Part shown: positions 23,473 through 36,586 of the stretch, one piece after another
Numbering within the stretch: the first letter of the stretch is position 1
Layout: each line of letters starts with the position of its first letter
From: Neolentinus lepideus HHB14362 ss-1
Taxonomy: Eukaryota; Basidiomycota; Agaricomycetes; Gloeophyllales; Gloeophyllaceae
Direction: 5' to 3'
Length of the DNA: 64,000 bases
NCBI GenBank assembly: GCA_001632425.1
Contig: KV425563.1
Span: 286,660-350,659 of the forward strand
The notes under the pieces: generated by a model
What the model saw: the letters and a program-made list of their open reading frames with translations, nothing else
Told to the model about the DNA's origin: nothing
The model's database searches: none
Program-made: the position numbers and the translations under genes

Positions 23473-25818
23473 CTACTTTCTCGAGACTCCCAACGGTGGA
23501 CGTCCAGCCTCCTCAAGGTAAGCATTCACTCGGTCCAAGTGGTTCATGAACTGGCCCTTCAAATCGTCCCACATTTTGGGCTCGTGTTCTGCGCACAGCT
23601 CAGAACTACTTCGTAGGCATGAAAAATAGGGATAAACTTACCATGGAGCTTGCCAGTCCTCTTCATGGCATAGTCTGTGAGTGTGAACATCATGCTAGAC
23701 TCGAACATGAAAGCTGATCGTCATCGATGAGTAACTCACGCTGCATGCGGATAGCTATGCGTACCGATAGTGTCTTCGTGCACTCTCATAGGCTTCAATT
23801 CCACCTCCGTAGCAGCCTTGAACTCCTCGTACGACACTAGATTAATCCGTCAGTGTTCATGTCTTTTTTCTCGAAAGCGCATTACGGACCACCGTGGGGG
23901 CAGAAGCCGGTCTCGTAGCTAGCGCCCCCGGGAGCGAACTCGTCACTGCGACCACCGTAGTTGCCATAAATTAGACCCATGAATTCAGTAGCAGCATTGC
24001 GGTGGTAGTACTGTACAAAATTTAGATCTATGTTGTTGTGAAGCAGGTTGCGGACTCACGGGGGGGCGGAAAGTCTCCGTAGCAACATCCCATCTCGGGC
24101 TGAAGATCAGGAAGTCGGCGAGAGGCGTTCCTGGGGTCTTCGACTTAGCAGTGAGCACGCAGAAGATGGAAGGGTCGATGTGATCCTTGGAGATACTGCC
24201 GACGTTGATGAACTTCTCCATCGCATACTTGTATGGGACATAGCTGTGAATGGCATGTGAGCTACGAAAGTTTGGTCAATACCGATGAATCTCCAGCTTA
24301 CTTGCCATGCCATGCCACGACGTCAAAGGGTGTGTGCTCCTGCTTGCACAAGAACATCTGGCCACAGACCCTGAGCAGACGTCAGTCACGGTTCCCATCT
24401 CAAATCATTCAACGACATACTTGTAGATGACTGCGGGATTCCTTGTTAGATACCTCAATGAATGCACTATTTAGCGATACCACTTACTTTCCCAGAGAGA
24501 TTGATCAACGTCGAAACTCGCAACAGGGACTTCGAAGTCACGTGGGTTAGCCAAACCCTGCGCCCCAAGAGGACCAAGTTCTGGCAGTTCATAGTGCGAC
24601 CCGAATATTTCCTGTATATCTGGGACAATGTCAGGTGATACTACGTATCTTGGAGCCTGCGTACGTACATCCACGAGATGGTCCGTCGGGAAGAATCACC
24701 TTGAACTTCATGCCGCGCTGAATGACGACCAATTCACCTGGGCGGATCATCATTCTGATAAATGGTGAGCAGAAACATCTTTAAAGAACCGGACAAATAC
24801 GTACTTGCCGTACTCTGTCTGGATGTCCAAGCGACCTTGCTGAGGCAGAATCAACATGTCACCGTCATTGTTACAGAAAGCCTTATTCTCCATAGATGCG
24901 TTTGCCATGTACATGTGAACCGCGAGACCTTCCCGTAATGTGGGATCCCCATTACCGCAAAGCGTCTTCAGGCCAGAAATGAAGTCGATTTTGCCGTCGG
25001 ATGGTATGTCAAGAGGGTACCAAGCCAGTTGCGTTGCGCTGACATGGACCTTCGGATTTGATGGAGAGAAGTTGAATTCGAGCTTCGAACAAGGCATCAG
25101 CACATGCATATAGAATACAGAAGGTGAACATACATCTGGATTCTCCGGCAATTTCGTAAAACCTTGGTGCGCTACGGAAGGTCGAACCTTGTACAGCCAG
25201 CTAGAAGACGCATAACGTTACACGTCTACGGGAAGAAGTGTGTGTGGTTGAGCACACGTACGCATTCTTGTTTTCCGCCCGAGGAGCAACAAAAGAAGTG
25301 CCCGTCATCTATGTGAGTTGCTGTGAGACTCATATTAGCATGGAATCCTCCAAGACGTACCTGCTCCGCATAAAGATCATACTTGCACTTCTGTGGGTTG
25401 TTCTGACCGTCGGGTAAGGTGCCAGGACTAAAGACGAGCCAATAAGCAACAAGAATTATAGATATTCGGCTAATTTACACTGCCTCCGACGCAAAGCGGT
25501 TGTCGAACCCAACTTGGTACGTGTAAGGGTCCTTCTTAGTTGGCGTCGTTGAAAACGCTCCGGTAGCTGTTGCACCGCATGTCGAGGATGAGTATCGTGC
25601 CCCTGTGATGACCTACAATTTGTGATAAGACGAAGCCGTACTTCCTCGTATAAGACACTGACAGCGATCCTCGGTGAGCCTGGCGCTCTGGAGGAGCGAC
25701 TTGCGGAAGCAGCAATGGCGAGCGTACGTGAGGCTTTACCTGAACGAGCGACAGACGCGATTGCCTTACGAGACAACATCGTAATCCCGAAGCGCAAAGC
25801 AGAACGGTCAGACATCAT
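23473..25818 (-). CDS. hmgA: Homogentisate 1,2-dioxygenase
   Basis: About 15 small exons splice in one frame to roughly 480 residues ending at TAG 23473-23475. The enzyme opens the ring of homogentisate with O2 and Fe(II) to give 4-maleylacetoacetate in phenylalanine/tyrosine breakdown. Family landmarks in order are [84 protein letters not shown] with [30 protein letters not shown] and [12 protein letters not shown]. The iron-ligand set His (YYHRN), Glu (ATEFMG) and His (CPHGG) is complete. The 5' end is unusual: upstream of DPYTYQ the frame encodes about 40 residues rich in Arg, Ser and Ala (starting [17 protein letters not shown] if the ATG at 25779 is used) that look like a mitochondrial presequence. 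The first exon boundary is the weakest part of the model. The gene symbol follows common fungal use. Confidence 0.93.
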
Positions 25819-28800
25819 GGCTTGAGCGCTGATTTATGCCTCGTTGTGCATAAAAGATTCATGCTAAATATCCATGCAGATACGTTAACGCGGACAATGG
25901 ATACGGTCGACACACTATACCTGCTCCAGAAGATACATACATTGCACTTGGTCATTTGAGCATTAATGACCCGGATAAATGGTTCATCGAGGTCCAGGTG
26001 ACTTCTTTGCAATATTACGTAAGCCCATCAAAACTGAGTCGTTGCCCGCGGGGTGGCTCTCGGGCTGGGGGTACAAACTCAAGTTTGCATGGCTCGCACT
26101 TGTCAATGAAGTCGATATCGTTCTTCCATGTACAGTATGTTTCGCACTGCAGGAAATCTGCGGCGCGAATGCTGAACGACTCGGACAAGAACAGGTGCCC
26201 AGCACTAGTAGCACGTTAAAGCTCTTCGATGGTCGGTCCAGTGACCATCAGTCATTCCGCTGCTCACTAGATAATGACAGCAGATTTACTCGTCGCCAAT
26301 GAATCAGGAGGGATGGACATCTGCCAGGAGAGCCAAGAATGCTGCGGAGCTTTCATGACCAGAAGGGACATAGCATAGTCAACATTCCGGGAGTCGACCG
26401 ATTTAGTAAGATTCTCTCGCACGGCAGGCGCGAAGCGTCGCTCCGGCATATTTCCTGCTCATATTCAATAACCTGGAAGCTTGGGGGACGTTGGAGGAGG
26501 CGACAATCCGTGCATGACGACCAACCGGCTCCACCCCACCGCGGATATACGTCAAATCTGCGAAGCACGGTGATATCACCGCTCGAGTTATAGAACCAAG
26601 ATAGGTACTAGACTGGCCAGCCATCATTGTGGGGAGAAGGGAGCTTGAAGCAGGATGCGACTCTTCATGGCACGAGGCTGGCAGACTTCATTTGTCTGAT
26701 GTTCAATAAAAGGAAGTATCCCGAGTCTTGGATGAAGCGCTGCCTAACGGAAAATCTCGACTGCCGCCAGAATATCGGATGTTAAGGACCCTGAAGGAGA
26801 GGGGATCAAGAAATGTAAGGCATTTCGTGGCGTAAGTGGATAGACCCAGGGAAGGCCTGGCGAGATACCGCTGCTGGCAAAGCCGAGTCACATACGATGC
26901 CGTCCCGACTGGGCCATGGATGGTGAGACTGTAGGGTCCATCGACCAATTTACTAGTCTACGCATATCCTCTGATCGGACTCTGAGATATTTCAACGGCT
27001 ATCTCAGAAGTCTGAGAGTACTTCCTCGCTATAGTTGGAGCAAGCGATGAGTCCGCAGAGGCAATAGCTGGACACCCCCGAAGCGGCGATCTAGGAAGAA
27101 AAACCGCAGATGGTGCGAGAAAACACCTGTAGTTAGACAGGTGCCTGTTCAGGAGCTAGCGAACGGCAAAGATTTCTTGACTCGAAAAGGTGTCAGCAGA
27201 CGGCTTGAAAGCTATGGACAATGTCGTCAGAGAAGCCTAACCCGGAACATTTCCGGGACATATGGAATTCCGAAAACCTCCGAACATAATCCATCACAGA
27301 CCGGAACCACGATAGCCCACGGGCAACTTCCCAGATGAGGGGGTGAAGTCTGGTGATTGAAAGGACTGATATTGATTGCGTACACATGGATTGTTCGCAG
27401 TTGAACCACGACTGAGCTTCAAACGGCATGGCCTAAGCAACTTGAATATATTACACAGATATCAGACCATTACAAGTGTTTGCCGGTGCTTGTCCAGAAC
27501 AGCGCCTTGGAGACTTAGCATATGTACGAGGGACCTTGTGTCGAGCCCACAGTCGGATAGACACCCAGTACCTTGGCGCAGCAAGCTATTATTGCTGGAC
27601 TGCTCCCCGGCAGTCTCCCCGGCAGTTTTGTTTATTCAGAGTTCAATGAAACTCTGGCATGCGTGACATACATCCCACTTCGTCAACAGACACCTATTCT
27701 GAAGGCTGTGACATCGATGAACGATGTTGACGATTTTGGGAAGCGTCAGCGGTGATGAGATAGAATCGCATTAGACGCAACAATGCGACCATGATGAGCT
27801 TGAGAGTATTCCCAGAACTAGCTTTGTCAAAGAAGCAGAGTTAGCCGACGTTTTAATAGGACAGTTCCTGAGGGTGAAGACAGGACAGAGGCCGCTCAGG
27901 ATTGGAGCAAGGAGAATACAGAGAATTTCTATCTGAGCATCTGACATATCACACCTTCAAGCCGGAAAAGCGCTGGTGTTCCAGGATATGTATAGAAAAG
28001 CGTTACATATGGCACGATGTGAAGTGTTTATTTGGGAGAGCGGGGCCCGCCTCTCAGCAAATTAAAAGACCGGTGGGAGGCTGAGGGTATGAGAGAGGAT
28101 GGTACGGAGTGCGTGGATAACGTTATCATGGAGCGAGCGAGTAGACCAGATTGGATGTCGAACAAGACAGGGACCTAATAAACGAGACTGAGCGGAGGAT
28201 ATATCAGGGGGGTGGCGTGGAGGCCGCATAGCGCCTTGGAAACGTCGTACAGTGCCTTCGCCGACAGGAGGCCAAAGGATCCACAGATCTAGCATCTAGG
28301 GAAGGAAGAGTATGTAAGGACGAAAATGTGCCATTTCACCGCGCTGCAGAGAGATCTGGTGAAGTCGCCTCACTTTAAAGGGACTGACTTAGCGACAAAA
28401 ACGATGGTAGACAATTATGGATGAAACCTCCCGGCAGTTGAAAGGCGCTATCGAAATTGAATATGGAGGTCATGGAATTCCTTCAGGAGTCGTCTAGAGT
28501 TCAATCGTTGCCTCCTGTCAGTCTGATGCAAGTGGTGGGTGGGACGCACCGTCGCGGCAGCGCTGTCGACGAGTATCAGGGCTGTCCAGCTCCTGCCATA
28601 TCACCACGAGCAGAGGCCTAACACGACAAATTTTCCGTCTTCCGTCTCGCGCGGAAAACGGAAATGCGTAGAGGTCGACGGCGAGTTAATACTGAGATGC
28701 GCGGAGCCTGTCTGTATTTCGTGGATGCCAAACTAGTCTGGGGCCCCAGAATCCAATCCTCACCCTCAATGTCCTGCCCTAGTCAGCCGGTGCCATCTCG

Positions 28801-29625
28801 GAAGTCGAAGATACGCCGGGATGCGCCAAACTGGACCATGTAGCGTTGGAGTGGGGACAGGCACAGATGGTTGAGTCATACATGAGACTGAATGGAATGC
28901 TCCTCAGGAGATTGACAGGTCGTGAGCACCATCGAGGGGACGAACTTTACCGCTCAGGATATCGACACAAAGCAGATCCACATGAGAGCAGGTGAGAGAC
29001 AGAAATGGAGGCATCATACGTTCACAAGAGTCCCTGAAAAATTTTGGGCCCTGTGTGACACACCAAGAGGAGGAGAAATGGGAGAGGCCGGCATTTCAAG
29101 ACGTTTCATTGGCGCGGACGAAAATACAAACATATCGTGACCATACGGGACAAATCAGACAACGGCCCGCCAGAGATACACTGCGTGAGAGGTAAAGGCG
29201 GAAAGTAGCCAGCGCTTTGGACTTTGGATCCGAAACGACGAGAATGTGCTTCGTGCTCCAACTTTGCCATGACAGCTCCTTAAAACGCTCTTCTCCTTGT
29301 GGCTGTATTCTGATGCGTTGATACAGAAGCTCAAGCATCGTTCTCCATTCGCTCGCAACGTTATCCGACAGAACCTCCGGTCTGCGGAACATGGCATGCA
29401 CAGCGTGCCTGACAAGGTCCTCCGGCAGATGAGCAGATGATGAGCCTTGTTCGGGCGAAGTGTGATAAGGTCCAACTCAGACTATTGTTTCGCGAGTAAT
29501 CAAAGGGGGTGGCGGACCTGGAAGTTTCCTTGCCACCAGGAACAACGGTCCAAGAGCTCTACCATCAGGGCGCATGTGTGACAGAGTCTAATGCAACTTT
29601 GATACATGGGACACAGTACTGAGTA
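25819..29625. other. Gene-poor 3.8-kb region, possibly eroded sequence
   Basis: Many open frames of 60-107 codons occur on both strands, none with a recognised motif or consistent splice chain. Some pieces, for example VSRVLDEALPNGKSRLPPEY at about 26715-26775, look coding-like and suggest an old, decayed gene or transposon. No terminal repeats or RNA genes were found. Confidence 0.35.
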
Positions 29626-30156
29626 TTAAGGCCAAGCGACATCATCCGAGAATCGCGGTTTGGAATTCGTGCCGAGTTGAATAAAATTGCGATAAGAACA
29701 GCCACAGAGCGTCAGAGCTCCAGCACTGAATTGAGCGGTATGGAATAAACCAATCTTGTCTGATTCGACGCAGCACATTCCAATGTTAACCCAAAGAGCG
29801 GTTTTTGAGTGGCTTAGCCGAGAGACAGAGGGTTTCTGTGGTCGTCGAATCGGCAGTAAAAGGCTACGGCAAGGAGGCGCTAGTACTAGTCTGCGTTGAC
29901 GGATTGTCTGAGATGCTGCCTCATGATATATCTTCGGCCAATCTATCGGTTGTACGTGTTTCGACTTCTCCGAGGTGTCGAAATGTGGGGAAAGTTTACT
30001 GAGCTTTCCTGCCCCGTGTCTTTCGGATTCCACTAGCACAGACGTATACGCACAAGACCATAATTGACTTGCAACCTGCGATGTTGGAATATGGTTCTTC
30101 CCCTTCGAAGATCTTGGTTGAAGCTTCGGAATGCGACCGCCATGCCTAACGTTCAT
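29626..30156 (-). CDS. Uncharacterised open frame, 176 codons
   Basis: This is the longest uninterrupted frame between the dioxygenase and the exonuclease, starting with ATG at 30156. It is basic and serine-rich, with no transmembrane segment, signal peptide or family motif that I recognise. It may be a real orphan gene, an exon, or chance. Confidence 0.2.
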   Translation of the reverse strand: MNVRHGGRIPKLQPRSSKGKNHIPTSQVASQLWSCAYTSVLVESERHGAGKLSKLSPHFDTSEKSKHVQPIDWPKIYHEAASQTIRQRRLVLAPPCRSLLLPIRRPQKPSVSRLSHSKTALWVNIGMCCVESDKIGLFHTAQFSAGALTLCGCSYRNFIQLGTNSKPRFSDDVAWP

Positions 30157-30511
30157 CGGCTAGCAGCATCCGAATTGAAATTCGTAACTGTACTTGGCTT
30201 TGAATAGCAATTTGATGTTAGCCTCCGTCTCCTCCAGCGACCAACCCAAAAATACCGGAATCGACATGCATTATATTCAGTAATGAGTTTCGTCGTATTT
30301 AAGAAGTACTTCGGCAAGACAGAACGGCCCTTGCTAGTTGCTTCGTAGTGAGGAGGACTGAAAAATTCTCGGGTGAGCGTCTTCGGTCTTCCGTGGGAAT
30401 ATTGACACGCGGGAGTACCTAAATGAGAACCCCATTCTTTCTTGCAATATTCGCTTTAAATTTGTGCTTCTAAACACTAGACTCAAGCAACAAAGGTTTG
30501 CTAGAAACGAT

Positions 30512-32819
30512 ATGAAACGAAGTCAAGGCGGTTCACCGTCTTCGCCGACACCAGTGTCGTTGTCCCCGGTTCACAAGAAGGCCAAAGTTTCGCCGCCGAA
30601 GTCCCAAGGGCTTGTTCAGCATGACGCGACAGATGAGGGCGGGGAATGGTTCAAGGTCGAGAAGGGAAAGGCCAAGAAGATAAAGAAAAAGATGGCCAAG
30701 GTGGAGGTATGACTATGCCTTTGCATTAGGTGTGAAACTCGTTCAAATGTATGCGGACAGGCCAATCCCCCGCGGTTCATGTATTCTAAAGGTGAAATCA
30801 TGAAGCGAAGGGAAGCAGTAGGCATCAGTGTATGTCCTTGTGTATCATCATTTTCAGGAGCTAATTGAATATATAGGACATTCGCGACTTAGTCTTGCAT
30901 CTTGTCGCGGATGCGCCACCTCCATCCTGGATTAGAGTTGAAGTACGTTTCATACCTCTTGAATCACCTTTCATGCTGATCTGCATATTTAGAACCCTTG
31001 GTCTGTTCCGAAAGTAGTCGCTCTTCTCATTCCTGGCATAACTTCGAACATCCTGTCTCTTGCACCACCCCCAACTGATTCTACGGTCAATCCAAACGTC
31101 CCCGTTTCAATACCTGCCCCATCCCCGTCCACTTCACAAATAGGCGTCCCCTTCATTTCCTCCACATACAGCCATGCTTGTCCGACACGGGCGCCAGGGG
31201 ATGCGACGAAAATGCATTCCGTAATGGCGGAGTTCTTTCATGGTCCCGTGACTGGCGAGGAGAAGAAGCGCAGACTCCAGCAAAGGGTTCACTGTATAGC
31301 TTCAATCCTAATCAGTGTTCGACCTACTAGCTAACATCAATATCATACAGCGGAACGTGCTTTTGAGAAGTCGCCAGTACGCTACCTTCTAACCCTCGAT
31401 CAAATGATTGAGAACGACTACCCTATTCCATCGTACATGGGCAGCAAGTATGTCAAGGCTGCAGGGTGGGTAGAGACACCCGAACCTGGTCCATCATCTA
31501 ACCTGCAGGCAACATCGCCCGTGTATGCAATAGACTGCGAGATGGTAAGTAGCTCCCGAATACAGTCTTTCCGGATGTCTTCACAATAAAGACAGTGCCT
31601 GACAGAGGATGGCAAAGAACTAGCGCGTGTCTGTATCATTGAGCATGCAACGGGCAAGGTCATCTATGACCGACTGTCCAAACCGCATAAACCTATCTTG
31701 GACTACTTAACACGGTGGGTTGGGCTAAAAACATACTTTCATCTACAGTGTCTCATGCTGAGCGCATCTTTAGCTGGTCCGGGATTACAGCTGAGGCACT
31801 TGCAGATGTCACCACAACCTTTGAAGAAGTCCAATCCGACATCCTGTCTCTCCTTTCTGCCGAGCCGACCCCGATCCTCCTTGGACATTCCCTAGAATCT
31901 GATCTCAAAACCCTCAAACTCTGCCATCCGTACTGCATCGACACCGCAGTTATGTTCCACCACCCGCGCGGACGACCGTTCAAACCCGCGCTTGCATGGT
32001 TAACGAAGAAGTGGTGCGGGCGGATTATCCAGGCACGTGGTGAGGGTGGGCACGACCCTGAAGAGGACGCTCGTGCGTGTCTGGACCTGCTGAAGAAAAA
32101 GATCAACAACGGTGGGTCAGAGTGCAGAATGACTTCTACATCTTGACTCATCCATCTTATGCAGGCCCGGGCTACGGCGAGTTCAAGACTGACTTTGAAT
32201 CCATCTTTGAGCGGATGGCGCGATCTTCAGGGCATGCAGGCGGGGGCCCGATCCGCTCTGCCGTTGTCGACCACGGAAACCCTGCGTCGATGCATGGAGC
32301 AAAGGCGACATCTACCGTCGCATGCAAGAACGATGAGGAGATCTTCGATGGGCTGCAGCGGATGATTCCAGATCATCAGTTTGTGTTTGGGCGATTCAAC
32401 GCTCTTGCAGACGCATTAGGGTGTAAGTCATGACATGCATTCATGAAACGTCGTAGTCTAATCCCATGTATCGTCTTCCAGGGATCACGAATCGACCATC
32501 CGACACCCCAACACCTGCCTTCGAGCCGTCTCCGGCGTCGGATATCTCAGCCATCCTTGAGCGGCTCAACCACTACCTCACATCTCTCTATGTCTCTCTA
32601 CCGCCGTGTATCGCTCTCATCGTATTCACTGGTCATTCAGATCCTCGATCCATGTCCGCCCTAAACGCAAAAAAGTCTGCCTTTGAAGCCGCATTGCGAG
32701 AGGGCAAGACGATGACTGATATGGACAAGTCAACTTGGTGGACGAACCAGGACGCGAGAGACTTGGAGGAGCAAGTCGAAAAAGCGAAGAGGGGATTGCT
32801 GTTCCTTGGGATCAAGTAG
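30512..32819 (+). CDS. Rex-type RNA 3'-5' exonuclease (DEDDh)
   Basis: Multi-exon gene starting at ATG 30512 (MKRSQGGSPSSPTP) with a lysine-rich segment (KGKAKKIKKKMAKVE) that could be a nuclear signal. The exonuclease core carries all four DEDDh blocks: YAIDCEM (Asp and Glu; about 31525-31545), ILLGHSLESDLKTLKL (Asp), and HDPEEDARACLDLL (His and Asp; about 32050-32091), with the intron after CEM as in related fungal genes. Proteins of this type (yeast Rex1/Rex3/Rex4 group, RNase T fold) trim the 3' ends of structured RNAs such as 5S rRNA, tRNA precursors or RNase MRP RNA in the nucleus. The long N-terminal region and the C-terminal extension after the core (ending GLLFLGIK) favour Rex1/Rex3 over the short Rex4 type. 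Stop at 32817-32819. Confidence 0.9.
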
Positions 32820-33162
32820 GGCGAAGTGTGGTTTCACGGTTTTGTACTGACTTGGCCCCGTTGCTATTCTCTAGCATTGGCATCGGTGTCGCTTTGCCGT
32901 TTGTCGCTCCATTATAATTGAGCGCAACATTGCATTTGCCACTACCAGATTGCTCTGCCATGTTTAACGGACCTGCGGCGTAAGGTCGATGATAAGCAGC
33001 CTACAATAGTGAGGCAAACTCGGATGTAATTCACGCTGTGGAGAAAGACTTTCTTGATTTCATCTATACATGACTGTTACACGGTTCTTCTTTTCCCCTT
33101 CCTACATAGCCCCAAATACATCACTTGTACACTCCCTCTCTATAGTTACGTGGGAAAGTTGT
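32820..33162. other. Convergent 3' region between exonuclease and transketolase genes
   Basis: The 343 bases between the two stop codons must hold both 3' untranslated regions and polyadenylation signals. No further gene is seen. Confidence 0.5.
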
Positions 33163-35480
33163 TTAATGCTTGTTGGCGTTGGCAGCAGAGAGCTGGTGGA
33201 TCTTAACAATGATAGCTAGGTGAACAGATTGTCAGCTAGCAGCCTCGGATGACAAGCTGAACAGAATACGCACATTGTGGGTCCAGTCCCTGGAAGGGAA
33301 TCTGTTCCTGAAGACCACCGCAGCCTGCATCGGTCGTGATAATTAGCGATGCGATCAACGAAAAGGTATCAAATGATACGCACCCTCCTTGACGGTGCCC
33401 ATGTAGCCGTACTTGGGCGTGAGCTGACGTTCGAGTAACCAGGTGCCCATCTTAGAGCCCAAACCAGTCTTCTGGTTAAGAGACTCGACGACAAGCACGA
33501 AGGAGCTCGAGCCGTACTCCTTAATAGCCTTCACGAATACCATTAGAATTTGTCAAATCTGATGGCCACGGAATGTTACTTACCTGCTCGTCGACCAAGT
33601 TGAGCGTAGGCTTGTTGATTAAGCCAACATCGATGCCCTGTTGTCTGCATCGGAGAACAGCATCCCAAGACCTGTAGAGCATGTCGCCATAACTGACGAC
33701 ATATCCGGTGGTACCCTTGCAGATGACCTCGTCCTTGCCGGGAACGAACTCGTAGTCATCGTCGAAGAACTTGGTCTTACCGTCCTCCTTGAGGATGTAA
33801 GGTACCTTCGAACGCGTCGAGAAGATGAAGCGCAGGCCCGTGTCGAAGAAGACCTTACGGACGACCTTAGTCATCTGTAGCGCGTCGGCAGGGAAGTAGA
33901 GCCACGAGTGCGTATCCGAGAGGCCATTGTCCGCAAACAGATTGTTCACACCAAAGTGGCATGTGTTGTCCGCCATCTCGTCAACGCCCGAGTGCGAGAA
34001 GTGACAGAGGACGTTGCAGTGATTCAGACGCGCCATCGTCACCTCCGAGATGACCATCTCGAGGAACGCAGAGAACGTGGAGAACACACCAAACTTGTCA
34101 GGCGAGAACCCGAACCCGGCGGCGGCAGAGAAGTTGCCACGTTCCATGATACCAGAGGGAATGAACACCTCGGGGTGCTTCTGGTGAATACTCTTGAGGC
34201 CGGTCGAGCCCTCGAGGTCGGAATCGATGACCATGACCTTCTTCGCGGCCTCCTCCTTGCTCAACTCGTCGAGCACCGAATTAACGGCCTCGCCGAAGAC
34301 GACACGGTTCGCGCCGACCTCCTTCGTCGAGCCAATGTATAGATATGGCACCGAAGAGGGCTTGATGTTGTTAAGGATGTCCCCGGCCAATGACTCGGGG
34401 TAGCCACGCGAGGCGAAGTACTTGAGCGCGGCCTTGACAGGGATGACGTCATGGCCATGCGTGCTGCCCTCAATGTCGGGAACACCAGGCGCCATGACGC
34501 GCTTTGAAATGACTGGGAGTTATTAGTTCCGGCAGAATGAAGAGACGGCGGATAGCTCACTCGCAGCAGGACCGTTATAGCTGATGACCTCACAGAGACC
34601 AGCCCAGAGCGCGTCGTAATCCTCGCCTTGGACAGTGACGACCTTGAGGCCGTGTCCTTGGAGGGTCTTGGTGAGGTCGTAGCCAGGCATGTACTCGGAA
34701 GGATGGCCGGCGATTGTCACATCGTTGTCGTCGATGAGCAGCTTGACATTCAGCTTCTGCGCGACTGCGAGGCGTGCAGCCTCGGCGTCATTGCCCTCCT
34801 GCTGCGAGCCATCGGAGCCCAAGCAGAAGACAGTCTTGTTACGATTCGCCATCGCGACACCGTTGACCAGTGGCCACATGTGGCCCAGACGGCCAGAGGA
34901 GAACTTGACACCAGGCGTGAGACCGAGCTCAGGGTGGCCAGGGAGCTTCGAGTTGGCCTCGCGGTAGTGGAGGAGGTGCTCAACGGGAAGATCACCTTGC
35001 AGGGCCGAGAGAAGGTACTGGGTTGCGACACGGTGACCTGATTGCCTGGTCAGTCACGTATCGTGAGTGGACTTAACCCACTCACCTGCTTCATCGAAGA
35101 CAGTAGGATAGAACTTGTCGGATGCCTCGAAGAGAGACAGAAGCATACACACTTCCGGTACAGTGTCGTAGGCGCCGCCTGATCAGGAATCATTGTCGCA
35201 TTAGCTGCAATCGTAGATATATGCACGAGATATAGGACTTACCAGTATGACCACTCACTCCCCTTGCTGCTCCCGTTGCCGTAAACAACACGATAACATC
35301 GCGGAGTAATTGGATGTTGAACAGAAGCGCTGATTTCTGCTCCTCCGTCAGCTGCGGCTTCGAGGGGTCGAGCTTAATCCTGCGCTCATCGTTAGACTCA
35401 TCATTCCACTCATGTTTTTCGATTACTTACTTTTTGAACTTCTTGAGGTCGATAGGGAATGCGCTGTCTGCACCGGGCAT
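33163..35480 (-). CDS. Transketolase-family thiamine diphosphate enzyme
   Basis: Starts at ATG 35480 (MPGADSAFPIDLKKFKK) and ends at TAA 33163-33165, with about eight exons and roughly 690 residues. The cofactor-binding block reads GSDGSQQEGNDAEAARLA and LLIDDNDVTIAG, equivalent to the GDG...N diphosphate/Mg motif of transketolases. The pyrimidine-binding half follows (ERGNFSAAAGFGFSP, FSTFSAFLEM), then the C-terminal domain (YGDMLYRSWDAVLRCRQQGI). The N-terminal segment (SGHTGGAYDTVPE) differs from the classical yeast Tkl1 start, so this is a separate clade of the family, also found in other basidiomycetes. The expected reaction is two-carbon ketol transfer between sugar phosphates; dihydroxyacetone synthase-like activity cannot be excluded. 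The gene is convergent with the exonuclease gene. Confidence 0.88.
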
Positions 35481-36586
35481 GATGATGGTAAGAGGAAGAG
35501 ATGGTGAATGCGCTGAGATTAAGAAATCGATGCTCGGTAAGGCTGCTCCGATGCTTCTCACGATTCCCCTTGCGGGGAAGGATGCTCTGGGTACGGCAGA
35601 GATAGAATTATCTCCGCACCTTCTTATATCTTTCCGCAGAACTACACATATGAGATGGAGGGACTATTGTTTGAGTCTGAATCATGGCGCCCATCGACGC
35701 CGCGGTAACTACACGCCTTGGGTCACCTCCTGAGGCCTGAGGGCCGGCAGAGACATCCGTTTACTCAGGCGGGGACCCGAGTTGTTCACGACCTTAGAAA
35801 CGTGCGTATTCATCCTCTGATTTCCTGAGACAACATGGACTATAGATGTCGAGCGGTGTGCAACCGCGAGAATATGTTTTCCTTTGAAGGATCCGGATAA
35901 GGCTTGGTCAGTCATAACCGCAATCACATCCCGCCGTGCTTTGTGAGCAGCTGATGAATTGTTCAAAGGACTCAAGTGTCGAAACAAACGCTGAGAAGCT
36001 TTTTGCGATAAGGCGACATTACCTATCTTTGCACTGCAACGTCGGTGGAATTGGTGCGTATGCAACGATCAGCAATGATTGACGCGTCGCTTCTTATATG
36101 AGTACACTGATTTTATTCCTTCAGTGTGAACCAGTGATTCTTAAATGCTGCCGGACGGCGATAAGCGGGATTGGATCTATCTCTAGATCAGGCAAGCGGG
36201 TTTCAAGTTATCAGTGCATCTTGGGCGTATAAGGTGAAACGGTTTGATTAGAAAATGCCGCGCTCCTGGTATATCCATCAACTAGAGCAACAAGTTGCTG
36301 CACATCGGACTCGAAACTCGTGTCCATAACGCGCAGTGTCCCCAGAAACACAGGACTCCGATCAATGTGTGCATTGCGGTAAGCTTAGCCCTGAGCGTGT
36401 CGCGGACGGTGATCAGGTATGCGTAATGGTACTGCGTACAGTACACTCTGGCTAATCTATACGATCTATAGCCAAATTGACATGGAAACTCAGGAGATCC
36501 CATCCGCAAGAATCGTGCACACAAGCGCAGCTCTGCTGCACTTCCATTTCTCAAACTGTATCTTAATCGAACCTGAGGGCGGCTCC
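35481..36586. other. Intergenic, no gene recognised
   Basis: A minus-strand frame at 35709-36065 (118 codons) and smaller ones overlap but show no motif. The part next to 35480 should hold the transketolase promoter. Confidence 0.35.

Noticed and set aside
21133..29673. Shared string GGAATTCGTGCCGAGT at about 21132 and 29658
   Set aside because: It looks a little like a cloning adaptor (EcoRI site plus a GC-rich word), but the sequence differs from the common adaptor and the flanks are unrelated, so no claim is made.
33641..35041. Plus-strand frames of 79-144 codons
   Set aside because: They are antisense shadows of the transketolase-family exons, whose motifs are unmistakable on the minus strand.
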